Of a stretch of 64,000 bases of DNA, positions 45,348 through 54,675 are shown piece by piece (within the stretch, counting starts at the first letter, position 1; each line of letters begins with the position of its first letter). The translations under genes and the position numbers were made by a program. Origin of the DNA: Nodularia sp. LEGE 06071. Lineage in GTDB: Bacteria > Cyanobacteriota > Cyanobacteriia > Cyanobacteriales > Nostocaceae. The stretch covers positions 62,001-126,000 of the forward strand of contig NZ_JADEWH010000001.1 of assembly GCF_015207755.1 (NCBI RefSeq). Direction: 5' to 3'. Below the pieces are notes generated by a model that was given only the letters and a program-made list of their open reading frames with translations, was not told where the DNA came from and searched no databases.

Positions 45348-46318
45348 AATCTTATCTCTTGTAATTGAGTGCGGGGGTTAAAGCTGGTGTGTTTATGAAT
45401 GGTTTCGTAGGCTTCCCGCTCTATGGGATCTAAATGTTTGGGAGGTACAATCTGGAGTTTGACGATTAAATCAGTGCGATCATCGCCTTGGGGTTTTCTC
45501 CAGCCTTGACCCCGTAATCTCAGGGACTGACCAGAACGCACGCCTGGCGGTACTTTTAAGGTGACGCTCCCATCAGGAGTGGGGATTTGAATTTGAGCGC
45601 CTAACACTGCTTCATCAGGTCGAATGGGGACTTCAGCAACAATGTGATCGTTTTCAAATTGAAAGAAGGGGTGAGGCAAAATTTCAATTGTCAGGTACAA
45701 ATCTCCCCGTTGCTGAGAAAAGGGACTCAGACGACCTTTACCTTTAATCCGAATCCGGCTTCCTGGTTTAGCACCTGGGGGGATTCGCACGTTAATGGTT
45801 TCATTATCCAGTTGTAGCCGTTTTTGTACGCCGTGAAAAGCTTCGGAAAAACTGAGTGCAATTGCCGCTTCCGTATCAGCCGCCGGTGTTGGTTCTGTAA
45901 ACCCAGTTGGTCGCCCTGTAGGAGTGCGATAGGTGTAAGTTCTGCCCCTAGTTCTACCTGCGCCGCCAAAACCACCTAGCAAGTCTTCAATGAAGGAATC
46001 AAAGTCGCTGTATTGGTCAAAATCAAATCCTTGCACCCCAACGCCTGCGCCTCTGGGTGGTGGTGCGCCTCCTTGACTTACTTGTTGCCAATATTGTCCA
46101 AACTGATCATACTTTTGTCGTTTTTCTGGGTCAGATAGCACTTCTTGGGCTTCGTTAATTTCTTTGAAGCGTGTTTCGGCTTCTTTGTCTCCAGGATTCA
46201 GGTCAGGGTGATATTTACGGGCTAATTTGCGATATGCTCGTTTGATTTGTTCTGGTGTAGCTTTTTTATCTACACCCAGTATGGCGTAATAGTCTTTATA
46301 GTCTGTTGCCGTTGGCAT
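45344..46318 (-). CDS. cbpA: CbpA-like DnaJ-class co-chaperone
   Basis: 324 residues. J-domain at 6-72 with the HPD motif in [13 protein letters not shown], a Gly/Phe-rich linker ([18 protein letters not shown]), then two beta-rich substrate-binding domains ([40 protein letters not shown]). The zinc-finger domain of DnaJ is absent, which is the CbpA (type II) layout. It stimulates Hsp70 ATPase. ATG at 46318. The CbpM-like gene overlaps downstream, and Hsp20 lies 200 bases upstream on the same strand. Confidence 0.93.
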   Translation of the reverse strand: MPTATDYKDYYAILGVDKKATPEQIKRAYRKLARKYHPDLNPGDKEAETRFKEINEAQEVLSDPEKRQKYDQFGQYWQQVSQGGAPPPRGAGVGVQGFDFDQYSDFDSFIEDLLGGFGGAGRTRGRTYTYRTPTGRPTGFTEPTPAADTEAAIALSFSEAFHGVQKRLQLDNETINVRIPPGAKPGSRIRIKGKGRLSPFSQQRGDLYLTIEILPHPFFQFENDHIVAEVPIRPDEAVLGAQIQIPTPDGSVTLKVPPGVRSGQSLRLRGQGWRKPQGDDRTDLIVKLQIVPPKHLDPIEREAYETIHKHTSFNPRTQLQEIRL

Positions 46319-46326
46319 ATTTTATC

Positions 46327-46361
46327 TAATTCGTAATTCGTAATTCGTAATTCGTAGTTTG
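46327..46361. repeat. Heptanucleotide tandem repeat (TAATTCG)n
   Basis: Four exact TAATTCG units (46327-46354) and a degenerate fifth TAGTTTG. Short tandemly repeated heptamers of this type are characteristic of heterocystous cyanobacteria. Confidence 0.9.
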
Positions 46362-46435
46362 TTTAAGATGATGCGTTAAACCTTATAACGCACCTTGCTG
46401 GATTGACACAGTTAGAATAGTGCATTATTTTTGTC

Positions 46436-46512
46436 TTGTGGAACAGGCAAGATACCTGTTATGGGCGGGCAAGACTTGTACTGAGCTTGCCGAAGTATGC
46501 CCACCCCACAAT
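46436..46512. repeat. Long form of the GGGCGGGCAAG dispersed repeat
   Basis: TTGTGGAACAGGCAAGATAC ... GGGCGGGCAAGACTTGTACT ... GAAGTATGCCCACCCCACAA. Shares its inner part with 33057-33126. It lies just after the Hsp20 stop. Confidence 0.75.
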
Positions 46513-46516
46513 GGTT

Positions 46517-47014
46517 TTATTTCTCTTTCTTACCTCCGGAAATTTGTCCTTGTTGGCTTTGTCCTGGTAATTGAACAGTCACAACTCTGGTTTTTTCTTC
46601 TTCGGCTTTTGGCATGGTGAGACACAAAACACCATTTTTAAAGTCAGCCTGGACTTTATCGTTTTGGATTCGAGATGGTAGAGGAATTACTCTTTGAAAT
46701 CTGCCATAACGAAATTCTGAACGCCGCATACCTCTTCTTTCTTCGTCCTTGATTTCAGATTTACGCTCACCAGTGATAGAAACTGTATCTGCGGCAACTT
46801 TGACATCTAAGTTTTGGGGGTCAATACCAGGAATTTCCATCCACAGTTTGATATCCTCAGAGGTTTCTTCCAGTTCGGCTGGAGGTACAAATGTCAGTCG
46901 ATCGCTAATGATCTCGCCAGTATCACTTGAGGGTGTGATTTGATCAAGTAGACGATTCATTTGCCGTTGGATGGTTTCTATTTCTCTAAAAGGTTCCCAG
47001 CGACTTAATACCAT
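46517..47014 (-). CDS. Hsp20 small heat-shock protein
   Basis: 165 residues from ATG 47014 (GGAG six bases upstream; an upstream start at 47029 is less likely). The start SRWEPFREIETIQRQMNRLL and the alpha-crystallin domain at about 45-140 (LWMEIPGIDPQNLDVKVAAD, ERSEFRYGRFQRVIPLP-like, ADFKNGVLCLTMPKAEEE) identify it as a HspA/Hsp16.6-like holdase. It forms large oligomers that keep unfolding proteins soluble. Its neighbours on the same strand are HdeD-like and CbpA-like genes, so a common stress regulon is likely. No CIRCE palindrome was noticed. Confidence 0.94.
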   Translation of the reverse strand: MVLSRWEPFREIETIQRQMNRLLDQITPSSDTGEIISDRLTFVPPAELEETSEDIKLWMEIPGIDPQNLDVKVAADTVSITGERKSEIKDEERRGMRRSEFRYGRFQRVIPLPSRIQNDKVQADFKNGVLCLTMPKAEEEKTRVVTVQLPGQSQQGQISGGKKEK

Positions 47015-47045
47015 GATTTTTATCTCCAATTAATTGATCAAGTGT

Positions 47046-47621
47046 TTAAAAGATGCTGCGTTCAGTTCCCCATCTACGGAGCCGAAAAGCCAGAATTAAA
47101 AGTAAGACACCGAAAATAATGGCGTAGGCGGCAATAATCCACAGGATTGCTAATGCCCCAGCAATCGGCCAGATAATCAGTAGTACGCCGAACATTACCG
47201 ACGCGATACCAGCTAATGCTAGTAGCCATTCATTCTCAATTTCTTTTCGGACTTGAATGGCGGCAATTATCTCTAAAACGCCAGTGACGATCGCCCAAGC
47301 TGCAATCAGGTAAAGTAAGACTAATGCTGTGATCCCTGGCCAGATGAAAGCCATGACTCCGATCGCCATGCCAATTGCACCTTCGAGCAACATTAGCCAA
47401 CCGTGGGTATGAGTCAGACCATCGCGGAATGCAGCGATCGCTAATAATACTCCACTGACTAAGACAAAGGCAGCAAAGATCAAGATCAAAGCTGTGAGGG
47501 TAATATCTGGCCAGAAGAGGGCGGCTAAACCAAAGATGATCGCGATCGCACCTCGTAATGCAACTGTCCACCAATTCCTGGCCAAGCGCGTTCCCATTCT
47601 CATGGGGTCAAGGTTTGTCAT
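47046..47621 (-). CDS. HdeD family (DUF308) membrane protein
   Basis: 191 residues with six hydrophobic helices in repeated pairs (ALRGAIAIIFGLAALFWPDI, LLEGAIGMAIGVMAFIWPGI, LALAGIASVMFGVLLIIWPI). The repeated G...F.WP signature is that of DUF308/HdeD, linked to acid resistance in E. coli; the function in cyanobacteria is unknown. It lies 31 bases upstream of Hsp20 and 42 bases downstream of the erythromycin-esterase-like gene, which suggests one operon. Confidence 0.92.
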   Translation of the reverse strand: MTNLDPMRMGTRLARNWWTVALRGAIAIIFGLAALFWPDITLTALILIFAAFVLVSGVLLAIAAFRDGLTHTHGWLMLLEGAIGMAIGVMAFIWPGITALVLLYLIAAWAIVTGVLEIIAAIQVRKEIENEWLLALAGIASVMFGVLLIIWPIAGALAILWIIAAYAIIFGVLLLILAFRLRRWGTERSIF

Positions 47622-47663
47622 AGCTGGAGTTTGTAACTGGCGTTAAAGTTATCAATAGTTGGT

Positions 47664-49067
47664 CTAAACACCAAAGGGAAAAGTCTCCGGTGCGTCCCGC
47701 ATTTCCCAGGTGGGAACACGGTCTAAAGGTTGGACTCCCTTGGTATCATCAATGTGAATTACCGCGTCAAATTGTTCGGGGAGACAAGCATGGAAGTAGT
47801 GACTGACACGCTCAGTTTCCGGGAGGTAAATCACACCGATTGCTCTTTCTAGGCGAAGTTCCCGCAGACCCACAGTTGCTTGATTCTCATCCCGGAGGTT
47901 GAGGAAAAATCGGGGTATTTCCGTTTCATGGAATAAAGCTTCGTAACTTCCAGGTAAGGCAGAGCGAACTTGTTTGAGTTGAGCCGTTTCTCCCCAGTTA
48001 GAAGTTGCCGTGACAGTCCCTGTATAGGTGGTAAAGCCGATATTTACAGCATGATTGCCATAACGTTCTTTGACCAATTGACCAACATTCACCTCACCCA
48101 TTGACCCCATATCAGTGGCGCGTGCATCACCTAAATGGGAGTTGTGTTCCCAAACCACAACTTTGGTTGGTGGATTTTGTTGATCCAAATGTGCCACCAG
48201 CTCATGTAAAGTTTCTGCCATGTGGCGATCGCGAATATTCCACGAAGACACTCGCCCTTGAAACATTGAGCGGTAGTAATGCTCGGCATTTTTGACTAGT
48301 CGAGCGTTCTGTTCGGCATAAAACAACTCATCAGCCTGAATTCGCCCATCTTTTTGGACGTATTCGGCAGTCCGACGTTGCATTTCTTGCAGTTGATTAA
48401 TTACCTCTTGCTCACAGGATTTAGCAATACCAAAACTGGTAGCATACCCATAGTGCTGGGCATCTTCGCCAAAATGCTCCAAGCATGAATAGCGATCGCG
48501 CGCGCGTTCGGCGGCTTCGGGGTCAACTTGATTCAGGTAGCCGAGAACTGCTTCTATGGAAGCATACATACTATAAAGGTCTAACCCATAAAAACCCGTT
48601 TTAATAGCTTTTTTGGGTAAACGATCATTGTATTCTCGTAACCAGGCGACAAAATTTAGCACATCTGTATTCCGCCACATCCATAAAGGGAAGCGTTGAA
48701 AACTTAAGAGTGCTTCGGCTGGTGTGGGGTCATCATCGACACCCTGGACGTAACGATTGACTCGGTAAGCATCAGGCCAATCCGCTTCCACCGCTACGGC
48801 TGTAAACCCCTTTTCTTGAATTAGCCGTTTAGTAATTTCCGCCCGTTGTTCGTAAAATTCATGAGTCCCGTGGGAGGCTTCGCCAATCAAGACAAAACGC
48901 GCGTTGCCGATTAAATTCATTAATGGATCGTAGTCTTGATCCGCTCCTGTTAATCTGTGTGCATACCCACGCACCGCATCGACTATGTTGGTGATAGTTG
49001 CGTCAAGCATAGGAATTAATGATTGAGAAATACCCGCACGGGTTTTAAATTCCGTATCACCGCGCAA
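47664..49067 (-). CDS. Erythromycin esterase family protein
   Basis: 467 residues from a TTG at 49067, or 448 from ATG 49010 (LDATITNIVDAVR); the start is undecided since neither has a strong ribosome site. Catalytic segments of the family: FVLIGEASHGTHEFYEQRAE with the Glu and His, AVAVEADWPDAYRVN, WLREYN, and VVWEHNSHLGDARATDMG. Members hydrolyse macrolide lactones in resistant enterobacteria, but cyanobacterial versions of this size (succinoglycan-biosynthesis-like) have no proven substrate and often lie with stress genes, as here. First gene of the stress cluster. Confidence 0.88.
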   Translation of the reverse strand: MRGDTEFKTRAGISQSLIPMLDATITNIVDAVRGYAHRLTGADQDYDPLMNLIGNARFVLIGEASHGTHEFYEQRAEITKRLIQEKGFTAVAVEADWPDAYRVNRYVQGVDDDPTPAEALLSFQRFPLWMWRNTDVLNFVAWLREYNDRLPKKAIKTGFYGLDLYSMYASIEAVLGYLNQVDPEAAERARDRYSCLEHFGEDAQHYGYATSFGIAKSCEQEVINQLQEMQRRTAEYVQKDGRIQADELFYAEQNARLVKNAEHYYRSMFQGRVSSWNIRDRHMAETLHELVAHLDQQNPPTKVVVWEHNSHLGDARATDMGSMGEVNVGQLVKERYGNHAVNIGFTTYTGTVTATSNWGETAQLKQVRSALPGSYEALFHETEIPRFFLNLRDENQATVGLRELRLERAIGVIYLPETERVSHYFHACLPEQFDAVIHIDDTKGVQPLDRVPTWEMRDAPETFPFGV

Positions 49068-49311
49068 GTTAAGTTCGATACGGTTTTTACACCTGTTAGA
49101 TTTCGGTTCTTACTATATTCAGCTTAAAAATCTCAATCTCTGATTCCATCTGGCTAAGGTCGCATGATATATAGATGTATGGATCTCCCTCTAGGAAGAG
49201 TCAAAACACATATCTTGTACCTTCCATTTTGTGTCATAAGACCCCACCCCTAGCCCCTCCCCGCAAGCGAGGAGGGGAACTGGATTTAAGCAGAACTCAC
49301 GTTTTTATGAA
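49068..49311. repeat. Intergenic with a partial copy of the 38598/52208 element
   Basis: Bases 49236-49292 read AAGACCCCACCCCTAGCCCC ... AAGCGAGGAGGGGAACTGGA TTTAAGCAGAA, i.e. the middle of the element without its ends. The remainder must hold the promoters of the divergent eda and esterase genes. Confidence 0.7.
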
Positions 49312-49953
49312 ATGTCTGATCAAGTTTGGTTATCACATCTGCAAAAACACCGTGCGATCGCAGTTATTCGCGCTTCAGATATGCGGTTAGCTCAAAATAT
49401 GGCTATGGCTGCGGCTGATGGGGGAATGCGGCTGATTGAAATTACCTGGAATAGCGATCGCCCTGGGGAATTAATTAGTCTATTACGGGCGGAGTTACCA
49501 AACTGTATCATTGGCACTGGGACGCTGTTCAATGTCGGACAATTGCAAGAGGCGATCGCATCGGGGGCGCAATTTCTCTTCTCACCCCACGTTGATTCTG
49601 CCATGATTCAAGCCGCAGTCAAACAAGATGTGCCAATTATTCCCGGTGCTATGACTCCCACAGAAATTGTGACTGCTTGGAATCAGGGTGCAAGTTGTGT
49701 GAAGGTGTTTCCTGTGCAAGCTGTGGGCGGAGTTAATTATATTAAAAGTTTACAAGGGCCACTGGGTGAAATTCCCTTAATTCCCACTGGGGGAGTGACT
49801 TTAGAAAATGCTCCAGAATTTATCCAAGCTGGTGCGATCGCTGTGGGTTTGAGTGGTCAATTATTTCCTGAAAGACTTGTTAAAGAAAGAGATTGGCAGG
49901 CGATCGCGTCTCACGCAAATCAACTAATCCAACGATTAAATACTGAAAAATAA
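49312..49953 (+). CDS. eda: KDPG/KHG aldolase
   Basis: Cleaves 2-keto-3-deoxy-6-phosphogluconate to pyruvate and glyceraldehyde-3-phosphate, the last step of the Entner-Doudoroff route, which is active in some cyanobacteria. 213 residues, usual length. Seen are AIAVIRASDMRLAQNMA, MRLIEITWNS (catalytic Glu), IIGTGTLFNVGQLQEAIASG, ASCVKVFPVQAVGG (Schiff-base Lys) and PLIPTGGVTLENAPEFIQAG. ATG at 49312. Together with the GAPDH and transaldolase at the window start it supports sugar catabolism, but it is not linked to them. Confidence 0.95.
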   Translation: MSDQVWLSHLQKHRAIAVIRASDMRLAQNMAMAAADGGMRLIEITWNSDRPGELISLLRAELPNCIIGTGTLFNVGQLQEAIASGAQFLFSPHVDSAMIQAAVKQDVPIIPGAMTPTEIVTAWNQGASCVKVFPVQAVGGVNYIKSLQGPLGEIPLIPTGGVTLENAPEFIQAGAIAVGLSGQLFPERLVKERDWQAIASHANQLIQRLNTEK

Positions 49954-49961
49954 TTTCACTT

Positions 49962-50516
49962 TCACTGCTTTTGATGGCGTGAATCACTCAACTGAGTACC
50001 CGTATAATGAGGAACCCATCCTTCTACAGTTGTAAAATAGCGTACCGCTTTAAAATGCAACAATGCGGTAGGACTACACCAATGTTCTACACCTTCAGAA
50101 ATGTGGATATAGTCTTGGGACTGAATTAACAGCTGTATCTGATGACCATCGGGTTTAACAAAACCAAAAATCATTTCTCCTGCCAATACGTAAAGGGCTT
50201 CAGGAGCAGTATGATGATGATAACGGTTGTAAGTAGCGATCAAATTCTGGAAATTCGCTGAACCTGGATGCAGATTTAGCAAATCAGACCACAGATATCC
50301 CTTTTCTTGCTGGATAAATTCAAAACTGCCGTTATGCAATTCTACAATCTGCTGTTTCTCGGAATCAGTCAAAACATCCTGTTCTAGCAGATGGGGGAAA
50401 AGCAATGATGTTCCTGGGTCATAGTGTTTGAGGTGAATATCAAGAGGCGCAAGTTCTCGCACTATTTCATCTAAATTTACCTTGATTGTACCGTCGTCTA
50501 GTAATAGGATGGGCAT
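49962..50516 (-). CDS. Acireductone-dioxygenase-like cupin
   Basis: 184 residues of the ARD/MtnD fold. The metal ligands are in YHHHTAPEALYVLAGEMIFGF (His, His, Glu) and in ISEGVEHWCS (third His), spaced as in acireductone dioxygenase, which acts in methionine salvage with iron or nickel. The N-terminal half (IKVNLDEIVRELAPLDIHLK) is less like MtnD, and no other mtn genes are near, so the exact substrate is open. It ends 8 bases from the convergent eda stop. Confidence 0.78.
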   Translation of the reverse strand: MPILLLDDGTIKVNLDEIVRELAPLDIHLKHYDPGTSLLFPHLLEQDVLTDSEKQQIVELHNGSFEFIQQEKGYLWSDLLNLHPGSANFQNLIATYNRYHHHTAPEALYVLAGEMIFGFVKPDGHQIQLLIQSQDYIHISEGVEHWCSPTALLHFKAVRYFTTVEGWVPHYTGTQLSDSRHQKQ

Positions 50517-50754
50517 AATAAAAATACTAATGAACTAATTTAGTTTAACTCTATAGGACATAATCTCGATAGATATACAGGTGATTATGCTGCGATGATA
50601 TTTTAACCTCTGTAGTCCGGAAATACTCATTTATTTTTGCCAACTTTCAGGTGAATCTACCACCCTCACCACAAAGCAGAAATTTGTCGGCAGAATGATG
50701 CTTAAAGATACCATGAAGGTTTAAGCTAGTACAAGCGAACTAAGAATGTGTGGA

Positions 50755-52203
50755 ATGTCTGACTTAATTTTGTTTTGGCATCGGCGTGATTTACGTATTT
50801 CTGATAATACAGGACTAGCGGCGGCCAGAGGGCGGAGTGCAAAAGTGGTGGGCGTGTTTTGCCTTGATTCCCAGATTCTGGAACGAGATGATGTCGCCCC
50901 AGCGAGAGTAACGTACATGATTGGCTGTTTACAGGCACTGCAACAGCGATATGCGGAAGTAGGTGGCCAATTGTTAATTCTGCATGACAACCCCGTACAA
51001 GCTATACCAGCTTTAGCGGGGGCTTTAAATGCCAAAGCTGTATTTTGGAACTGGGATGTAGAACCCTATTCTCAAACACGCGATCGCACAATCATTGATA
51101 TCCTGAAAGCACAAGGCATTGAATTTCTGCACGAAAATTGGGATCAGATACTCCACTCACCAGAGGAGATTCGTACAGGTACGAAAAGTCCTTACACTGT
51201 TTACGGACCTTTCTGGAAAAATTGGAGTAGCAAACCCAAAGCGAAACCAGTAGAAACACTGCAAAATGCCACAGGCTTAACAGAGACTGAACAAGAAATT
51301 GCCAAACAAGCCGGAGTAATTGCCTTACCCTCAGCGCCAGACTTAGGATTTATCTGGGATGGAGAATTAATCATTGCACCAGGAGAAGCCGCAGCACAAG
51401 AAAGATTAGCGGAATTTACTGATAATGCGATCGCTGAATATCAAGAACAGCGTAACTTTCCCGGCGTTGATGGCACATCCAGATTGAGTGCAGCTTTGAA
51501 ATTTGGAGTAATTGGGATTCGCAGCGTCTGGTCAGCCACTTTAGAGGCGCGAGAACAAAGCCGCAGCGAAGAAACAGAAGCTAGCATCCGCACATGGCAA
51601 CAGGAATTAGCCTGGCGGGAGTTTTATCAACACGCCATGTATAACTTCCCGGAATTAGCTGAGGGGGCTTACCGCGACACCTTCAAAAACTTTCCTTGGC
51701 AAAATAACCCAGAACATTTTCAGGCTTGGTGCGAGGGCAAAACAGGCTATCCCATTGTCGATGCGGCCATGCGTCAGTTAAATGAAATTGGTTGGATGCA
51801 CAACCGTTGTCGGATGATTGTGGCGAGTTTTTTAACTAAAGATTTAATCATCAATCCCCAATGGGGAGAAAAATACTTTATGCAGAAACTCATCGACGGT
51901 GATTTATCTGCTAATAACGGCGGCTGGCAATGGAGTGCTTCTAGTGGCATGGACCCGAAACCTTTAAGGATTTTCAACCCTGCTAGTCAAGCCCAAAAAT
52001 TTGATGAAGAAGGGGAATATATTCGTGAATGGGTATCAGAATTGCGGTCTGTAGATACCGAATATTTAGTAACTGGAAAAATTCCCCCTTTGGAACTTCA
52101 AAGTATCGACTATCCTGCACCGATTGTAGATCATAAAGTGCAGCAAGCTTTATTTAAGAAGATGTATCAACAGCAAAAAGAATTGAACATTTCTGCTAAC
52201 TGA
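50755..52203 (+). CDS. phrA: Deoxyribodipyrimidine photolyase
   Basis: Blue-light repair of cyclobutane pyrimidine dimers. 482 residues from ATG 50755 (an ATG three codons earlier is also possible). The antenna domain starts [20 protein letters not shown]; the FAD domain has [71 protein letters not shown] and [20 protein letters not shown]. This is the class I CPD type with a probable 8-HDF antenna as in Synechococcus and Anabaena. Single gene. Confidence 0.95.
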   Translation: MSDLILFWHRRDLRISDNTGLAAARGRSAKVVGVFCLDSQILERDDVAPARVTYMIGCLQALQQRYAEVGGQLLILHDNPVQAIPALAGALNAKAVFWNWDVEPYSQTRDRTIIDILKAQGIEFLHENWDQILHSPEEIRTGTKSPYTVYGPFWKNWSSKPKAKPVETLQNATGLTETEQEIAKQAGVIALPSAPDLGFIWDGELIIAPGEAAAQERLAEFTDNAIAEYQEQRNFPGVDGTSRLSAALKFGVIGIRSVWSATLEAREQSRSEETEASIRTWQQELAWREFYQHAMYNFPELAEGAYRDTFKNFPWQNNPEHFQAWCEGKTGYPIVDAAMRQLNEIGWMHNRCRMIVASFLTKDLIINPQWGEKYFMQKLIDGDLSANNGGWQWSASSGMDPKPLRIFNPASQAQKFDEEGEYIREWVSELRSVDTEYLVTGKIPPLELQSIDYPAPIVDHKVQQALFKKMYQQQKELNISAN

Positions 52204-52207
52204 TACT

Positions 52208-52480
52208 AATTATTTGTGAGGCTGCATATTATTTCGACCCCACCCCTAACCCCTCCAGTGCAAGCGAGGCTACAGTGTACACACAAGTCCTATCTATCTG
52301 CGTTTGAGCCTGTTTTGCCCCCTAAATCCCCCAAGTTTGGGGGACTTTGAAAATTCTTGTTCCCCCATAATTGGGGGTTAGGGGGCGATTCGATCACTTG
52401 TGTGTTCACGGTAGCGCAAGCGAGGAGGGGAACTGGATTTCTGCTTAAATTCTATTTATGCATCTTTATATTAAATTGGT
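52208..52480 (+). repeat. Dispersed element, longest copy
   Basis: Begins AATTATTTGTGAGGCTGCAT and ends ATGCATCTTTATATTAAATT, like the inverted copy at 38598-38824. The middle differs and carries CCCCCTAAATCCCCCAAGTT / GGGGGTTAGGGGGCGATT inverted segments. It fills nearly all of the 360-base gap between photolyase and the microviridin genes. No ORF. Confidence 0.8.
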
Positions 52481-52563
52481 ATGAGGATTTGATGATTTGC
52501 AAGTTCCTGTGGATCAAAACAATTCAAAAAACGCTCATTGTTCATTGGTCAGACCTTCTACAA

Positions 52564-53532
52564 TCAATGATTCAGTAAAATTTCTGCGATCGCCTGGGAA
52601 ATAGGTAAGCCAGGACACCGTTCTAGCCAAAAGAATTCTCCTACAGGGTTAACTTCTAAAAAGACATAGCGATTATCTGGGGTCAAAATAATATCAATAG
52701 CCCCATAGTTTAAACCGAAGTGAGCCATCAGTTGCAGCAGTTTTTCTGCCACATCCTGGGGTAAATTGTGGGGTTGCCAAGCATCGAGTAAGGCTATTCC
52801 CTGTTTGCGCCAATCGTGACGTGCTTGCTCCAAAGCTTGAGAATCCACAGCAGCCGTAAATATAGACTTACCCACAATTGTGATCCGCAATTCTAAGGCT
52901 TTGGCAATTTTTTCCTGAAAGGTCATCGGACAAAAACGCAATCCCTCCAGATGCTCTAAATCTGCGGCGGAAACGGGATTGGTAAATACTACCTGCTCTC
53001 TTTGTTGTTCGTCATAAACGGCAAAGGAAGAAAGCATTTTAGTAATCATACCCTGCGGACATTCTGCGGCAAATTGCTTAACTGCTTCGGGACTATTGGT
53101 GGTTAAGGTGCGTGGGGTATCTAAACCAATCTCTCGTGCCACTTGCAGTTGCAATTGCTTATTTTCTGCACGACGAATATTTGGTAAAGGGTCGAGGTGA
53201 AAACCCTTAATGCTGGCAATCATTCCTTGAATAGTTACACGAGATTCCTGGATAGAAGCTTGTCGCAGTTGCTTGTCCATAGTGTGGGGAATTCTGCCCC
53301 CAATGCCAACGCGCCGATACCAAACCGCCGATACTTCATTTAAATCTAGCTTTTGGTCATCGACGATCAGAATACATCTTTGACTATCACTGTAATAAAT
53401 ATCTAGTTGTACTTCCGTGGGAAATCGGTCTGTGTCAAAACGAAATGCTTTACCTCCTTGCGCCTCAATTGCCTGAGTCACTAAAGAAATACTTTCATTG
53501 TCGTGGCTGTGAGTAATAATTAAGACATTCAT
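52564..53532 (-). CDS. mdnC: Microviridin-type ATP-grasp ligase, ester-forming (MdnC/MvdD-like)
   Basis: 322 residues from ATG 53532; the frame is open further up but MNVLIITHSHDNESISLV matches MdnC. Typical elements: AFRFDTDRFPTEVQLDIYYS, EVSAVWYRR, ESRVTIQGMIASIKGFHLDP, ENKQLQLQVAREIGLDTPRT, KMLSSFAVYD and the ATP-grasp end YGAIDIILTPDNRYVFLEVN. MdnC binds the leader of MdnA and makes the ester links Thr-Asp and Ser-Glu. Its start overlaps the mdnB stop (TGATG), so it is translationally coupled. Confidence 0.92.
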   Translation of the reverse strand: MNVLIITHSHDNESISLVTQAIEAQGGKAFRFDTDRFPTEVQLDIYYSDSQRCILIVDDQKLDLNEVSAVWYRRVGIGGRIPHTMDKQLRQASIQESRVTIQGMIASIKGFHLDPLPNIRRAENKQLQLQVAREIGLDTPRTLTTNSPEAVKQFAAECPQGMITKMLSSFAVYDEQQREQVVFTNPVSAADLEHLEGLRFCPMTFQEKIAKALELRITIVGKSIFTAAVDSQALEQARHDWRKQGIALLDAWQPHNLPQDVAEKLLQLMAHFGLNYGAIDIILTPDNRYVFLEVNPVGEFFWLERCPGLPISQAIAEILLNH

Positions 53533-54524
53533 CAGGATAATTTTTTGCCTTCTAGTAGAGCATCTGCGATCGCTTGGGAAATGGGATAATTTAAATCTCG
53601 CTCTAGCATTCCCCATTCTCCTGTGGGGTTAATTTCTAAAAAAACATATTCTCCTGATGGCGTGACGATTAAATCAAGCGCGCCAAATGTCAACCCCAAC
53701 CGCGCCATAAATTGATCAAGGCGGCGGATCATCGGCTCTGGTAATTCGTAAGGCTGCCATACACAAGCACCTTGAGGAGCGTGTCGCCAATCTTGGGCAG
53801 ATGCGGCATAACTAGAAGCGTCTAAAGCTCCTACAAACAGATTCCCATTGACATACACTGCCCGTAGTTCCTGCTGTTTGGGAATTTGTGCTTGAAAAAC
53901 CATCGGACAGTAGCGCAGAGTCTCGGCATCTAGCAAGTCTTCTTCTTTGACAGTGCTGGTGTACATAAAAAAAGATGAACCTTCCATGCCATAAGAAAGG
54001 GGTTTTAATAGCTTGGTGATCATTTTGCCCTTGACTTGCTGAAAAAATTCTCTCGCTTCTTTGGGGTTATTCGTCACCAAGGTTTGAGGAATCACAAGAC
54101 CAACCTCAGCAGCAACTCTGAGTTGATATAACTTGTTTTCAGCCGCATTAATCTTTTGTAAATCATCCACCCAGTGAGCGTGTCTGAGGCTGTCCCAAAA
54201 GCCATCTAAAACAGCTAGTGACTCTCTGGCGCAAGCTGCGCGATATTGTGGAGCCAATTCTTCACTTAAATGCGGTTGCCATAACCGCCGCATCCAGACT
54301 GCCTGTACTTCCTCAGTGTTAAAGGCAATATCTCCATATTCGACCTGATGATTGGTACTTGATTGATGGAAATAAGCCTGGAGTTTAATTGTCATGGGAA
54401 ACTGATCAGTATCGAGGCGAAATGCCTGGACATTTCTATTTGATAGGGCTGCGGCAACTCTATCTATTGTGAAATAATCACCACTATGAGTAATTAATAA
54501 AACTACATCACGCTTTGGGTGCAT
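53532..54524 (-). CDS. mdnB: Microviridin-type ATP-grasp ligase, amide-forming (MdnB/MvdC-like)
   Basis: 330 residues. It matches MdnB: VVLLITHSGDYFTIDRVAAA, FRLDTDQFPMTIKLQAYFHQ, EVQAVWMRRLWQPHLSEELA, DGFWDSLRHAHWVDDLQKIN, and the ATP-grasp end ALDLIVTPSGEYVFLEINPT followed by GEWGMLERDLNYPIS. MdnB closes the lactam between the core Lys and an acidic residue after MdnC has acted. It follows mdnA on the minus strand, with a terminator-like hairpin in between. No acetyltransferase (mdnD) or ABC transporter (mdnE) gene is next to the cluster. Confidence 0.92.
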   Translation of the reverse strand: MHPKRDVVLLITHSGDYFTIDRVAAALSNRNVQAFRLDTDQFPMTIKLQAYFHQSSTNHQVEYGDIAFNTEEVQAVWMRRLWQPHLSEELAPQYRAACARESLAVLDGFWDSLRHAHWVDDLQKINAAENKLYQLRVAAEVGLVIPQTLVTNNPKEAREFFQQVKGKMITKLLKPLSYGMEGSSFFMYTSTVKEEDLLDAETLRYCPMVFQAQIPKQQELRAVYVNGNLFVGALDASSYAASAQDWRHAPQGACVWQPYELPEPMIRRLDQFMARLGLTFGALDLIVTPSGEYVFLEINPTGEWGMLERDLNYPISQAIADALLEGKKLS

Positions 54525-54592
54525 AAATTATCTGATCAAGTTGAATTTCTGATTTAATATCCTAAAAAACCAAAGTCATTAATTATTAATAA

Positions 54593-54615
54593 ACCAACCC
54601 TTTCCTGGGGTTGGT
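54593..54615 (-). terminator. Hairpin between mdnA and mdnB (attenuator candidate)
   Basis: ACCAACCC (54593-54600) and GGGTTGGT (54608-54615) form a perfect 8-bp stem with a 7-base loop; on the minus strand it is followed by TTATTAATAATTAA. It lies between precursor and ligase genes, so partial termination would give more precursor mRNA than ligase mRNA. Confidence 0.6.
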
Positions 54616-54675
54616 AACAAAAATAATATACATTGACTCCAGAATTTTCCCAACTAAAAACCTAGTTTATTCTAG

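Noticed and set aside
47664-49067. Erythromycin-esterase-like gene as an antibiotic resistance determinant
   Set aside because: The family is broad, and the gene lies in a stress cluster; nothing in the sequence points to macrolides as substrate.
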